From DASPUH01 sp964518505 (GTDB taxonomy: Bacteria; Chloroflexota; Limnocylindria; Limnocylindrales; CSP1-4), in contig CAZFGT010000005.1 of the NCBI GenBank assembly GCA_964518505.1, forward strand, positions 1-64,000: DNA of 64,000 bases. Reading direction: 5' to 3'. Position 1 is the stretch's first letter. Every line of letters starts with the position of its first letter. Shown one piece after another: positions 8,410 to 16,641 of the stretch. The notes beneath the pieces were generated by a model, which ran no database searches, had not been told where the DNA came from, and saw only the letters and a program-made list of their open reading frames with translations. Made by a program: the position numbers and the translations under genes.

Positions 8410-8438
8410 TTGACGCCCGAGCGGCGCTCGATTACCGT
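8410..8438 (+). promoter_or_regulatory. putative promoter of the aro leader and operon
   Basis: TTGACG at 8410-8415, a 17-base spacer and TACCGT at 8433-8438. The -35 is close to consensus; the -10 keeps only the TA and final T. Transcription would begin near 8445, placing the leader-peptide ATG (8448) almost at the 5' end of the RNA. Confidence 0.45.
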
Positions 8439-8447
8439 TCGGGAGCC

Positions 8448-8486
8448 ATGCACCCCACCTGGTACTTTCTCGGCCCGGCACGCTAG
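8448..8486 (+). CDS. aro operon leader peptide MHPTWYFLGPAR
   Basis: A 12-codon open frame ending in TAG: Met-His-Pro-Thr-Trp-Tyr-Phe-Leu-Gly-Pro-Ala-Arg. The consecutive codons TGG TAC TTT (8460-8468) specify all three aromatic amino acids. It is followed by nested hairpins and an intrinsic terminator, all before aroF. That is the architecture of a transcription attenuator in which a ribosome stalled for Trp, Tyr or Phe changes the leader RNA fold. GGGAG is only two bases from the ATG and the promoter lies about 10 bases away, so initiation may be leaderless. The peptide itself should have no function beyond sensing. It is too short for standard gene calling. Confidence 0.8.
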   Translation: MHPTWYFLGPAR

Positions 8487-8521
8487 ACCGCGGGTGACCC
8501 GCGGGACGGGTCGTGTCGGGC
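8473..8521 (+). promoter_or_regulatory. attenuator leader stem
   Basis: GCCCGGCACG (8473-8482, inside the leader peptide codons) can pair with CGTGTCGGGC (8512-8521) over ten base pairs with one G-U. This encloses a perfect 7-bp hairpin CCGCGGG-TGA-CCCGCGG at 8488-8504. A ribosome paused at the Trp-Tyr-Phe codons would mask the 5' arm. Which alternative fold prevents terminator formation cannot be settled by eye. Confidence 0.55.
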
Positions 8522-8522
8522 G

Positions 8523-8550
8523 AGCAGAGGTCTCGGACCTCTGCTTTTTT
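8523..8550 (+). terminator. intrinsic terminator (attenuator) before aroF
   Basis: GCAGAGGTC (8524-8532), loop TCG, GACCTCTGC (8536-8544), then six T at 8545-8550: a perfect 9-bp stem (ten counting A8523-T8545) with a U-tract. It lies 42 bases upstream of the aroF start and directly after the leader stem, so it should act as a conditional stop for the whole aro operon. Confidence 0.88.
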
Positions 8551-8592
8551 GTTCCCCGGAACGGAAATCAACCTCACGCCAAGGGGCGAGCG

Positions 8593-9672
8593 ATGTTCAT
8601 CGTCATGTCGGCCCACGCGACGACCGAAGAGATCAACACGGTGAAGAGCCTCATCCTGGCCGAGGGGATGCAGCCGCACGAGAGCGTGGGCTCGGAGCGC
8701 GTGGTCATCGCGCTCGTGGGCGACGACATCGGCGCCCAGCGCGACCGGCTGGTGGGCCGCTTCTCGCAGCTGCCCGGGGTGGAGGCGGTCACGCCCATCA
8801 CGCGGCCCTTCAAGCTCGCCAGCCGCGAGTTCCATGCCGACGACACGGTCATCCGCGTGGGCCCTGCGACGATCGGCGACGGCTCCCTGACGATCATGGC
8901 CGGCCCCTGCTCGGTGGAGAGCCGCGAGGTCGCCCTGGAGACGGCCGAGGCGGTCAAGGCGGCCGGCGCGACGATCCTGCGGGGCGGGGCCTTCAAGCCG
9001 CGCACCAGCCCCTACTCCTTCCAGGGCCTCGGCGTGGAGGCCCTGCGCTACCTGGCCGAGGCGCGCGAGGCGACCGGGCTGCCGGTCATCACCGAGGTCA
9101 TGGAGCCGAGCCAGGTGGAGGTCGTCAACCGCTACGCCGACATCCTCCAGATCGGCACGCGCAGCATGCAGAACTACTCGCTGCTCACGGCGGTCGGGCG
9201 GGTCGCCAAGCCGGTCATGCTCAAGCGCGGCTTCGGCGCGACGATCGAAGAGTGGCTGATGTCGGCCGAGTACATCATCAGCAGCGGCAACCCCAACGTC
9301 ATCCTGTGCGAACGTGGCATCCGCACCTTCGAGACGTACACGCGCAACACGATGGACCTCTCGGCCGTGCCGCTGCTGCACCACCTGACCCACCTGCCGG
9401 TGATCGTCGACCCGTCCCACGCCACGGGCAAGAGCTGGCTGGTCAAGCCGCTGGCGATCGCCGGGGTCGCCATCGGGGCGGACGGCGTCATGGTGGAGGT
9501 CCACCCGCGACCCGAAGAGGCCCTCTCCGATGGTGAGCAGTCGCTGACCTTCGACGGGTTCCGCGACCTGATGGCCGCGGTCGTGCCGCTCCACGAGCAG
9601 ATCAGCCGCCTGCCGCGCGATCCGCTGCTCACGGGCTCAGCGCTCGCGATCGGCGGGGCGTCCAAGCATTGA
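8593..9672 (+). CDS. aroF: 3-deoxy-7-phosphoheptulonate (DAHP) synthase, class I-beta
   Basis: First enzyme of the shikimate pathway: condenses phosphoenolpyruvate and erythrose 4-phosphate to DAHP. The 359-residue protein has an N-terminal ferredoxin-like regulatory domain (about 1-75, starting MFIVMSAHATTEEI), as in the Thermotoga maritima enzyme, followed by the TIM barrel with AGPCSVES, RGGAFKPRTSPYSFQG and LKRGFGATIEEWL. In T. maritima this extra domain mediates inhibition by Tyr and Phe, so feedback control is expected here. AAGGGG lies 6 bases before the ATG. It is first in the aro operon, behind a Trp-Tyr-Phe leader peptide and terminator. aroA follows after 13 bases. Confidence 0.96.
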   Translation: MFIVMSAHATTEEINTVKSLILAEGMQPHESVGSERVVIALVGDDIGAQRDRLVGRFSQLPGVEAVTPITRPFKLASREFHADDTVIRVGPATIGDGSLTIMAGPCSVESREVALETAEAVKAAGATILRGGAFKPRTSPYSFQGLGVEALRYLAEAREATGLPVITEVMEPSQVEVVNRYADILQIGTRSMQNYSLLTAVGRVAKPVMLKRGFGATIEEWLMSAEYIISSGNPNVILCERGIRTFETYTRNTMDLSAVPLLHHLTHLPVIVDPSHATGKSWLVKPLAIAGVAIGADGVMVEVHPRPEEALSDGEQSLTFDGFRDLMAAVVPLHEQISRLPRDPLLTGSALAIGGASKH

Positions 9673-9685
9673 GCGGTTCGAAACG

Positions 9686-11056
9686 ATGACCGCGACCACG
9701 ACCCACCCGACCGACCTGGCCACCGTGCCCCGGGCGACCCGCCTGCGCGGCCGCCTGCGCATGCCACCCGACAAGTCGATCTCCCACCGCGCCCTGCTCC
9801 TGGCCGCCATGGCCACGGGGACCTCGCGCATCGCCAACGCCTCGGGTGCCCTGGATCCACGCAGCACCGCGGCCTGCCTGCGCGCGCTGGGCGTGACCAT
9901 CGAGGGCGAGGAGCAAGACGGCGCCGTCGACTGGCGGATCACCTCACCGGGTCGCGCGGCGTGGCGGACGCCGGACGGGCCGCTCGACTGCGGCAATTCG
10001 GGCACGACGATGCGCCTGCTGACCGGGCTGCTGGGCGGCACGGCGCTGGACGCGACCCTGGACGGCGACGCCTCGCTGCGCGGCCGGCCCATGCGGCGCG
10101 TGGCAGAGCCCCTGCGCGCGATGGGCGCCACGGTCGACGGCGCGGGCGACGCGACGCTGCCGCCGCTGCGGGTGGTGGGCCGCACGCCGCTCCGGTCGAT
10201 CGACTGGACGACGGCGGTCCCCAGCGCCCAGGTGAAGTCGGCGATCCTGCTGGCCGGTCTGGCGGCGGGCGGAGTCACGTCCGTGACCGAGGCGACGGCC
10301 ACGCGCGACCACACCGAGCGGATGCTGCGCGCCCGCGGCGTGCAGGTCCGGTCCGAGGCCGTGGCAGGAGCCACGGGCGACGGGGCCCAGCGGGTGTCCA
10401 TCGCCGGCGGGCAGACCGTCCGCCCGCTCGACCAGACGGTCCCCGGCGACATCTCCGCGGCCGCCTTCTGGCTCGTGGCGGGCGCGGTCCATCCGGACGC
10501 CGAACTGGTGCTCGAAGGGGTCGGCGTCAACCCCACTCGGCGGGCCGTCATCGACCTCCTGCGGGCGATGGGCGCCTCGATCACCGAGAGCGCATCTGGC
10601 GGCGTCGAGACGGGCGAACCCACGGCCACCCTGACCGTGCGGAGCAGCGACCTGGCGGCGATCGACGCGTCGGCGGGTGACGTGGCCCGCTGCATCGACG
10701 AGGTCCCCGTGCTCGCCCTGGCCGCGGCCTGTGCGCGCGGCCCCTCCAGGTTCAGCGGCGCGGGCGAGCTGCGCCACAAGGAGAGCGACCGGCTCGTCGG
10801 CATCATGGAGGGGTTGTGCGCCCTGGGGGCCGACGTGACCCTGGACGGCGACGACCTGGTGGTCCAGGGCGGAGCCGGACGGACGGCCTTCGGGCTCCGC
10901 GGAGCCACCGTGCAGAGCCTCGCCGATCACCGTTTGGCCATGACGTTCGCGGTCGCCGGCCTGGTGGCCTCAGGCACGACAGCCATCGACGCCGCGTCAA
11001 GCGCGGCGATCTCATATCCCGGCTTCTTCTCCGACCTGGAAAGGTTGCGCGCATGA
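9686..11056 (+). CDS. aroA: 3-phosphoshikimate 1-carboxyvinyltransferase (EPSP synthase)
   Basis: Transfers the enolpyruvyl group of phosphoenolpyruvate to shikimate 3-phosphate, the sixth step to chorismate. The 456 residues show the two-domain enolpyruvyl transferase fold: PDKSISHRALLLAA near residue 28, DCGNSGTTMRLLTG near 110, PSAQVKSAILLAGL near 185, and the C-terminal GAGELRHKESDRL and DHRLAMTFAVAGL motifs. All are intact, so it should be active. The stop codon overlaps the aroE start (ATGA), indicating translational coupling. The first 18 residues precede the conserved core and are not conserved. Confidence 0.96.
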   Translation: MTATTTHPTDLATVPRATRLRGRLRMPPDKSISHRALLLAAMATGTSRIANASGALDPRSTAACLRALGVTIEGEEQDGAVDWRITSPGRAAWRTPDGPLDCGNSGTTMRLLTGLLGGTALDATLDGDASLRGRPMRRVAEPLRAMGATVDGAGDATLPPLRVVGRTPLRSIDWTTAVPSAQVKSAILLAGLAAGGVTSVTEATATRDHTERMLRARGVQVRSEAVAGATGDGAQRVSIAGGQTVRPLDQTVPGDISAAAFWLVAGAVHPDAELVLEGVGVNPTRRAVIDLLRAMGASITESASGGVETGEPTATLTVRSSDLAAIDASAGDVARCIDEVPVLALAAACARGPSRFSGAGELRHKESDRLVGIMEGLCALGADVTLDGDDLVVQGGAGRTAFGLRGATVQSLADHRLAMTFAVAGLVASGTTAIDAASSAAISYPGFFSDLERLRA

Positions 11057-11907
11057 GCAAGCGAGTCGTCCTCATCGGCCACCCCGTCGCCCATTCGCTG
11101 TCCGCGACGATGCAGCAGGCCGCGTTCGACGCGGCCGGTCTCGACGTGCAGTACGAGCTGCTCGACCGCACGCCGCTCCAGCTGGCGGCCGCGGTGGAGG
11201 AGTTGCGTGACGAGGCGTACCTGGGGGCCAACGTGACGATCCCCCACAAGGAACGCGTCGCTCCGCTCATGGATCGTGTCGCGGAGGAAGCCCAGGCCAC
11301 CGGCGCGGTCAACACCGTGACGCGCGAGGGCAGGCGGCTGATCGGCCACAACACGGACGTGGGCGCCTTCCGCGTCGCACTCGACGCCCTGGTGGGCCGC
11401 CAGAAGATGCCGCGTACGGCCGTCGTGCTCGGCGCCGGCGGCGGCGCGCGGGCGGTGGTCCACGGCCTCATCACCGAGGGCTTCCAGCGGATCATCGTCT
11501 TCAATCGCCACCTCCACCGGGCGGAGAACCTGGTCCGCTTCTTCGGGCGGTCGGCGGCGCACATGGAGTTGAAGGCGATGCCCTGGCACGAGTCGGTCAT
11601 CGAGGCCGAGCTGGCCAAGGCCAAGGTGCTCGTCAACGCCTCCGCGGTGGGCCTTGGCACGGACGTCTCGCCCATCCCGGCCGAGCTGCTGCCGCCGGAG
11701 ATGCTGGTCCTTGACCTCATCTACACGCCGCGCGAGACCCGCCTGCTGCGCGATGCCAAGGCTGCCGGAGCCGCCGCGACGATGAACGGCGAACTGATGC
11801 TGCTGCACCAGGGCGCGGCCGCTTTCAAGCTGTGGACGGGGCAGGAGCCGCCCCTTGACCTGATGCGCGAGCGGCTGGACGAGGCCGAGCGCTCGCCGGC
11901 CGCATGA
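11053..11907 (+). CDS. aroE: shikimate dehydrogenase
   Basis: NADP-dependent reduction of 3-dehydroshikimate to shikimate. The 284-residue protein has the substrate-binding N-terminal domain with HPVAHSLSATMQQAAF, the catalytic lysine in NVTIPHKE, and the conserved NTDVGAF. A Rossmann domain follows with GAGGGARAVVHGL and the NR-H cofactor segment; NASAVGLG and LDLIYTPRET complete the signature. The start ATG overlaps the aroA stop and the stop overlaps the aroC start, both by four bases. Confidence 0.95.
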   Translation: MSKRVVLIGHPVAHSLSATMQQAAFDAAGLDVQYELLDRTPLQLAAAVEELRDEAYLGANVTIPHKERVAPLMDRVAEEAQATGAVNTVTREGRRLIGHNTDVGAFRVALDALVGRQKMPRTAVVLGAGGGARAVVHGLITEGFQRIIVFNRHLHRAENLVRFFGRSAAHMELKAMPWHESVIEAELAKAKVLVNASAVGLGTDVSPIPAELLPPEMLVLDLIYTPRETRLLRDAKAAGAAATMNGELMLLHQGAAAFKLWTGQEPPLDLMRERLDEAERSPAA

Positions 11908-13157
11908 CCTTCCGCTTCCTGACCGCGGGGGAGTCGCACGGCCAGGCGCTGGGGGTGATCCTGGAGGGCCTGCCGGCGGGCGTGCCGGTGAGCGCCGACG
12001 TGATCGCGGCTGACCTCGCGCGCCGCCAGCGCGGCCACGGCCGGGGCGCCCGCATGACCATCGAACAGGACCGCGCCACCATCCTGTCGGGCGTGCGCCA
12101 CGGCCGGACGCTTGGTTCGCCCATCCTCCTGGAGGTCGCCAACCGCGACTGGGCCAACTGGACCCGCGTGATGCAGGTCGAGCGCCTGAGCGACGAGGAG
12201 GCCGCCGAGTTGGTGGCCCTGGCCGCCGGCGGCGACAAGCGGGCGCGCCCGGTGACGCGGGTGCGGCCCGGCCACGCCGACCTGGCGGGCGCCGTGAAGT
12301 ACGACTTCGATGACGTGCGCGACGTCCTGGAGCGCGCCTCCGCCCGGGAGACCACGATGCGCGTCGCCGCGGGGGCCGTCTGCCGCGCCTTCCTCGGCGA
12401 GCTTGGCATCGACGTCTGGAGTCACACCGTGGCGGTCGGCGACGTGGCCGCCGACCCCCAGGCGAGGCCGCGCTCCCGCGCAGAGGCGGAGGCGAGCCCC
12501 TTGCGCTGCCTGGACGCCGCCGCCGAGACGCGCATGGTGGCCGCCATCGACGAAGCGCGGTCCGCGGGTGACACGCTGGGCGGGGTCTTCGAGGTGGTGG
12601 CCACGGGTGTGCCGCTCGGCCTGGGCAGCCACGTGCAGTGGGACCGCCGTCTCGATGGGGCGCTCGCGCAGGCGATCGTCTCCATCAACGCCGTCAAGGG
12701 CGTGGAGTTCGGCCTGGGCTTCGAGCAGACCCGGCGCCGTGGGTCGGCCGTGCACGACGTCATCACCGGGCGCACGGACGGGCGGTGGAACCACGGCACC
12801 AACAACGCCGGCGGCCTCACCGGCGGCATCAGCAACGGCGAGCCGCTCGTCGTGCGAGGCGCGGTCAAGCCGATCTCCACGCTGGCCCGCCCCCTCCCCT
12901 CCGCCGACCTCCTGACCGGCCTGCCGGTCGACGTGGCCCACTACGAGCGAAGCGACATCAGCGTGGTGCCTGCGGCCGGGGTCATCGGCGAGGCCATGGT
13001 GCTGCTGACCCTGACCCGCTTCATGCTCGAGAAGACCGGCGGCGACTCGCTGGCCGAGGTGCGTGACAACCTGGCCCGCTTCCAGGCCCGCGCCGCCGCC
13101 GCCACCGCGTCCGTACCCGGCGCCGAACCCGAGGCCGGCTCGGGCGGCGACGACTGA
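11904..13157 (+). CDS. aroC: chorismate synthase
   Basis: Converts 5-enolpyruvylshikimate 3-phosphate to chorismate using reduced FMN, the last common aromatic step. The 417 residues contain the family motifs GESHGQALGVILEGLPAG at the N-terminus, RRQRGHGRG, RPGHADLAGAVKYDF, the SARETTMRVAAGAV loop, and GGISNGEPLVVR. The Ala/Pro-rich C-terminal tail (last ~25 residues) is not conserved. The start overlaps aroE by four bases and the aroKB start follows the stop by ten. Reduced flavin must come from elsewhere, since no flavin reductase gene is in the operon. Confidence 0.95.
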   Translation: MTFRFLTAGESHGQALGVILEGLPAGVPVSADVIAADLARRQRGHGRGARMTIEQDRATILSGVRHGRTLGSPILLEVANRDWANWTRVMQVERLSDEEAAELVALAAGGDKRARPVTRVRPGHADLAGAVKYDFDDVRDVLERASARETTMRVAAGAVCRAFLGELGIDVWSHTVAVGDVAADPQARPRSRAEAEASPLRCLDAAAETRMVAAIDEARSAGDTLGGVFEVVATGVPLGLGSHVQWDRRLDGALAQAIVSINAVKGVEFGLGFEQTRRRGSAVHDVITGRTDGRWNHGTNNAGGLTGGISNGEPLVVRGAVKPISTLARPLPSADLLTGLPVDVAHYERSDISVVPAAGVIGEAMVLLTLTRFMLEKTGGDSLAEVRDNLARFQARAAAATASVPGAEPEAGSGGDD

Positions 13158-13167
13158 GGACGCCGCG

Positions 13168-14790
13168 ATGGAGTTGGTCCTCATCGGCCTGCCCGGCAGC
13201 GGCAAGAGCGCCGTGGGCCGACGCCTCGCGCAGGCCCACCACGCCGAGTTCATCGATCTGGACGCGGCCATCGAGACGCTGGCCGGCGCGCCGCCGGCGG
13301 TCATCTTCGAGCGTGAGGGCGAGGCTGCCTTCCGGGCCCACGAGGCGGCCGCCATCGAGGCCCTGGGTGAACCCGATCGCGGCCACCCGCTGAAACGGGT
13401 CATCGCCACGGGGGGCGGCGCGGTCGTCGCGCCACGCAACCGGTGGCGGCTCTTCCGCGACCGCCGCGTGGTCTGGCTGGACGCCCCCGACGAGGTCCTG
13501 GTGCGCCGCCTGGAACGAAGTCCCACGCCACGGCCGCTCCTCGCCGGCCGCGATCCGGTGCGTGCCCTGGAGGGGCTGCGGACGGCGCGCCTGCGGTTCT
13601 ACGCCGCGGCGCCACGGGTCGACGCGATCGGCCGCCCCGACGAGGTCGCGCCACGGGTCGAACGGTCGTTGCGTGGGGCCGCGCCCTCGCTCACGTTGCT
13701 CGACGCCGAGACGCGCGTCGGCGAGCTGGTGCTTGGCCTGGACATGGCCGGCGAGGCCGTGGCGCGCGTCCTCGACGACCTGGGCGCCACCCGAGTCGCG
13801 GTGGTCTCTGAGCCCGCCGCGTGGCGCCTCCACGGGGAGCGGCTGGCGGCCCGCCTGGCGGCGCCCGGCCGCCTCGTCGAGCCGCTGCTCCTGCCGCGCG
13901 GGGAGCGTGCCAAGTCGTTCGCGGCCCTGGAACGGGCAGTCCGCGAGCTGGCCCGCCGGCATCACGAACGGACCGACCCGCTGGTCACCATCGGCGGCGG
14001 GGCGGTCGGCGACACCGGCGGCCTCGTGGCCGCCCTGTACGTGCGCGGCGTGCCTCTGATCCAGGTGCCCACGACCCTCCTGGGCCAGATCGACTCGTCC
14101 ATCGGGGGCAAGACCGCCATCGACATCCCGGAGGGCAAGAACCTGGTGGGCGCCTTCCATCAGCCGCGGGCCATCGTGCTCGACGTGGGGCTGCTGGCGA
14201 CCCTGCCGCCGCGCCAGCGCCGCGCGGCCCTCGGCGAGGCGGTCAAGATGGCGGCCCTTGGCGATGAGGCGCTCTTCGACCTGCTCGAGCGCGACGGGCG
14301 CGCCCTCGCCGCCGGCAGCCCACGAGCCGTCGAGTCGGGCGCCCTGGCCGAGCTGGTGGAGCGCTGCGCCTGGGCCAAGGTGGAGGTCGTGCTGGCCGAC
14401 GAGCGCGAGGCGGACCGGCGCATGGCCCTCAACCTGGGCCATTCCATCGGCCACGCCCTGGAGGGCGCCAGCGGCTATCACGGCCTCCTGCACGGCGAGG
14501 CGGTGGCCCTTGGCCTGCGCGGCGCAGTGGCGGTCGGCCTGGCGCTTGGCGTGACGCCGGCGGCGCGCGGCCAGCGCATCCTCGCCCTGCTCGATCACCT
14601 TGGCCTTGGCATGGCCGCGCCGTCTGTTCCGGCGGCAGAGGTGCGCGTCCGCCTGGCCAGCGACAAGAAGGTGGCCGGCGGACGCCTGCGCTGGGTCCTG
14701 CCCACAGCGACCGGCATCGCGGTCCGCGCCGATGTGCCGGACGCGGCCGTGGACGCGGGCCTCGCGGCGGCGCTGCGGGGTGCCGCCTGA
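13168..14790 (+). CDS. aroKB: bifunctional shikimate kinase / 3-dehydroquinate synthase fusion
   Basis: A 540-residue fusion of two non-adjacent shikimate steps. Residues 1 to about 170 are shikimate kinase: Walker A GLPGSGKSAVGRR, DLDAAIE (shikimate-binding Asp), and GGGAVV. Residues from about 185 to 540 are 3-dehydroquinate synthase: PRGERAKSF, IGGGAVGDTGGLVAA (NAD-binding), PTTLLGQIDSSIGGKTAI, the metal-binding GEAVK, and NLGHSIGHALE and HGEAVALG. Both active sites look complete. The ATG at 13168 is chosen because it precedes the kinase core exactly; an in-frame upstream extension lies in aroC. The stop shares its A with the aroQ start. Confidence 0.95.
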   Translation: MELVLIGLPGSGKSAVGRRLAQAHHAEFIDLDAAIETLAGAPPAVIFEREGEAAFRAHEAAAIEALGEPDRGHPLKRVIATGGGAVVAPRNRWRLFRDRRVVWLDAPDEVLVRRLERSPTPRPLLAGRDPVRALEGLRTARLRFYAAAPRVDAIGRPDEVAPRVERSLRGAAPSLTLLDAETRVGELVLGLDMAGEAVARVLDDLGATRVAVVSEPAAWRLHGERLAARLAAPGRLVEPLLLPRGERAKSFAALERAVRELARRHHERTDPLVTIGGGAVGDTGGLVAALYVRGVPLIQVPTTLLGQIDSSIGGKTAIDIPEGKNLVGAFHQPRAIVLDVGLLATLPPRQRRAALGEAVKMAALGDEALFDLLERDGRALAAGSPRAVESGALAELVERCAWAKVEVVLADEREADRRMALNLGHSIGHALEGASGYHGLLHGEAVALGLRGAVAVGLALGVTPAARGQRILALLDHLGLGMAAPSVPAAEVRVRLASDKKVAGGRLRWVLPTATGIAVRADVPDAAVDAGLAAALRGAA

Positions 14791-15215
14791 TGCGCGTCCT
14801 CGTGCTCGACGGCCCCAACCTGGACCTGCTCGGCGAGCGGGAGCCGGAGATCTACGGCCGTGACACGCTGGCGATGATCCACCAGCGAACCCGCGCCCAC
14901 GCCATGGGGCTGGGCCTGGAGGTGGCCTTCTTCCAGTCGAACCACGAGGGCGCCCTGATCGACCGCCTGCACCTGAAGGATTTTGACGCGGCCATCGTCA
15001 ACGCCGGCGGCCTGACCCACACGTCGGTGTCGCTGCGTGACGCCCTGCTTGGCGTGGCGCGGCCGTTCGTGGAGGTGCACCTCACCGACCCGGCCACCCG
15101 CGAGTCGTTCCGGCGCGTCAATTTCCTGCACGACATCGCTGTCGCCTCGATCGTCGGCCACGGGCCGCGCGGGTACCTGGAGGCGCTGGACCTGCTCGCC
15201 GCGCGGGAGGCCTGA
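14790..15215 (+). CDS. aroQ: type II 3-dehydroquinate dehydratase
   Basis: Dehydrates 3-dehydroquinate to 3-dehydroshikimate. At 141 residues it has the usual type II length. GPNLDLLGEREPEIYG carries the catalytic Tyr/Arg lid region; FFQSNHEGALID, NAGGLTHTSVSLRDA and VEVHLTDP (His) are the other active-site motifs. It is coupled to aroKB by a one-base overlap. With this gene the operon encodes all seven shikimate-pathway activities from DAHP synthase to chorismate synthase. Confidence 0.95.
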   Translation: MRVLVLDGPNLDLLGEREPEIYGRDTLAMIHQRTRAHAMGLGLEVAFFQSNHEGALIDRLHLKDFDAAIVNAGGLTHTSVSLRDALLGVARPFVEVHLTDPATRESFRRVNFLHDIAVASIVGHGPRGYLEALDLLAAREA

Positions 15216-15216
15216 C

Positions 15217-15558
15217 GTGCCACGGGTACGGCCGGGCGAGACGGTCGAGATGCGCCGCCTGCGGCGCCGCATCGACGCGCTGGACCGGCGCATCGTGGAG
15301 CTGCTCAACGAACGGGCCCGCCTCGGCGTGGCCATGGGCGAGGCCAAGCTGGAGGCCGGGAAGGCCGTCGTCGACCGGGAACGCGAGCGCGAGGTCCTGC
15401 TGCGGGTCGCCACGACCAATGAGGGGCCGTTGCTCCAGGCCGACCTCATCGCCGTCTACCGCCGCGTGATCGAGGCGACGCGCCACCTGGAACGGTCCGC
15501 CCGCAGGGACCGTGGCAGTGCCCCTCGCCGGGCCGATCGCCTCGACCCGGAGCCCTGA
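15217..15558 (+). CDS. chorismate mutase, AroQ class
   Basis: Rearranges chorismate to prephenate at the Tyr/Phe branch point. The 113-residue protein is a single all-helical chorismate mutase II domain: MRRLRRRIDALDRRIVELLN at the N-terminus with the conserved Arg, ARLGVAMGEAK (Arg/Lys ligands), then DREREREVLLRV and YRRVIEATRHLE. No prephenate dehydratase or dehydrogenase domain is attached, and neither gene is in the window. The GTG start lies one base past the aroQ stop. The last ~20 residues are charged and unconserved. Confidence 0.9.
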   Translation: MPRVRPGETVEMRRLRRRIDALDRRIVELLNERARLGVAMGEAKLEAGKAVVDREREREVLLRVATTNEGPLLQADLIAVYRRVIEATRHLERSARRDRGSAPRRADRLDPEP

Positions 15559-15564
15559 CCGACC

Positions 15565-16641
15565 GTGATCGACCGGCTCGCCGACCGGGCCCTCAACCGG
15601 ACGGTCGGGCGGGCGCTCCCTCCGGTGCGGGCAGACGTGGCCGCGTTCCACGTGTCGATCCCGGTCGTGGACCTGCTGGTGGGGACGCTCCTCTTCAGAC
15701 GTTCGCTCGACCGCGCCCTGCGCCACGGCCACGTGGACCTGCCGCGGGCACGCGCCGGCGGCCTTGACCTGGCGGGCTTCACCATCGCCACGCGGTTCCC
15801 CGACGAGCTCGGGCTGCTCTCCACACCGCATTTCGCCGCCCTTGGCCTGGCGCCGCGGGGCCGCCGGCCGATCGACCTGGTGGAGGCATTCGTGCGCCGC
15901 CTGGAGGGCTGGGCCGCGGCATCGGGCGGGCGGCTCGTGCTGGCGCGGACACCGGCGGATCTGGACGACGTGGGCCGCGACGGCGCCCTGCGGGCCTTCA
16001 TCGGTGTGCAGGGCGGCCAGGCGGTCGGCGGCGACCTGCGCAACGTGGCGCGCCTGCGTGCGCTGGGAGTGCGCATGCTGGGGCTGGCCCACGTGATGGA
16101 TTCGGACCTGGCCGGCTCCGGATCGGGGAGCGGCGCCGGCGGCCTGACCGGGTTCGGGCGCGAGGCGATCGCCGAATGCGAGGCCCAGGGCATCCTGGTC
16201 GACCTCGCGCACGCCTCGCCGGCCACGATCCGCGAGGCGGTCCCGCTGCTGCGGCGGCCGTTCCTGATCAGCCACACCGGCTTCACCGCCGTCTCCGGCG
16301 GGGCCAGCCGTTGGCGCCGCTACAGTCCGGCGACGCGCAACATCGCCGATGACGAGGCTCGCCTGGTGGCCGCGGCGGGCGGCCTCATCGGTGTGACGCT
16401 CGCCACGCCGCTGATCGGCGGCGCGACCGCCGACGCGGCGGTGCGGAGCTTCGAGCACGCGCTCGAGCTGGCCGGCCCGGATCAGGTCGCCCTTGGCTCG
16501 GACTTTGACGGCGCCCTGCCGATGCCGTTCGACGTGCGCGGGCTGCCGTCGCTGACGCAGGCGTTGCTGGATGCCGGCCTGGGCCGGGAGGTCGTGGTCG
16601 CCGTGATGGGCGGCAACGCGCTACGGGTGCTGCGCGCCTGA
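15565..16641 (+). CDS. M19 renal-dipeptidase-like protein with degenerate metal site
   Basis: A 358-residue TIM-barrel protein of the M19 membrane-dipeptidase family, recognised from HVDLPRARAGG, ILVDLAHAS, FLISHTGF, RNIADDEARLVAAAGGLIGV and VALGSDFDGALPMPF. In active members the dinuclear zinc site uses an N-terminal His-x-Asp, a bridging Glu (EGGH) and two later His. Here the N-terminal motif reads VVDLLVGTL (residues 34-42, His and Asp replaced by Leu and Gly) and the Glu motif reads VQGGQ (148-152, Q149 and Q152), while H216 and H237 remain. It is therefore probably not a standard dipeptidase. It closes the aro operon 6 bases after chorismate mutase and its 3' end overlaps trpA by 21 bases. 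Confidence 0.78.
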   Translation: MIDRLADRALNRTVGRALPPVRADVAAFHVSIPVVDLLVGTLLFRRSLDRALRHGHVDLPRARAGGLDLAGFTIATRFPDELGLLSTPHFAALGLAPRGRRPIDLVEAFVRRLEGWAAASGGRLVLARTPADLDDVGRDGALRAFIGVQGGQAVGGDLRNVARLRALGVRMLGLAHVMDSDLAGSGSGSGAGGLTGFGREAIAECEAQGILVDLAHASPATIREAVPLLRRPFLISHTGFTAVSGGASRWRRYSPATRNIADDEARLVAAAGGLIGVTLATPLIGGATADAAVRSFEHALELAGPDQVALGSDFDGALPMPFDVRGLPSLTQALLDAGLGREVVVAVMGGNALRVLRA

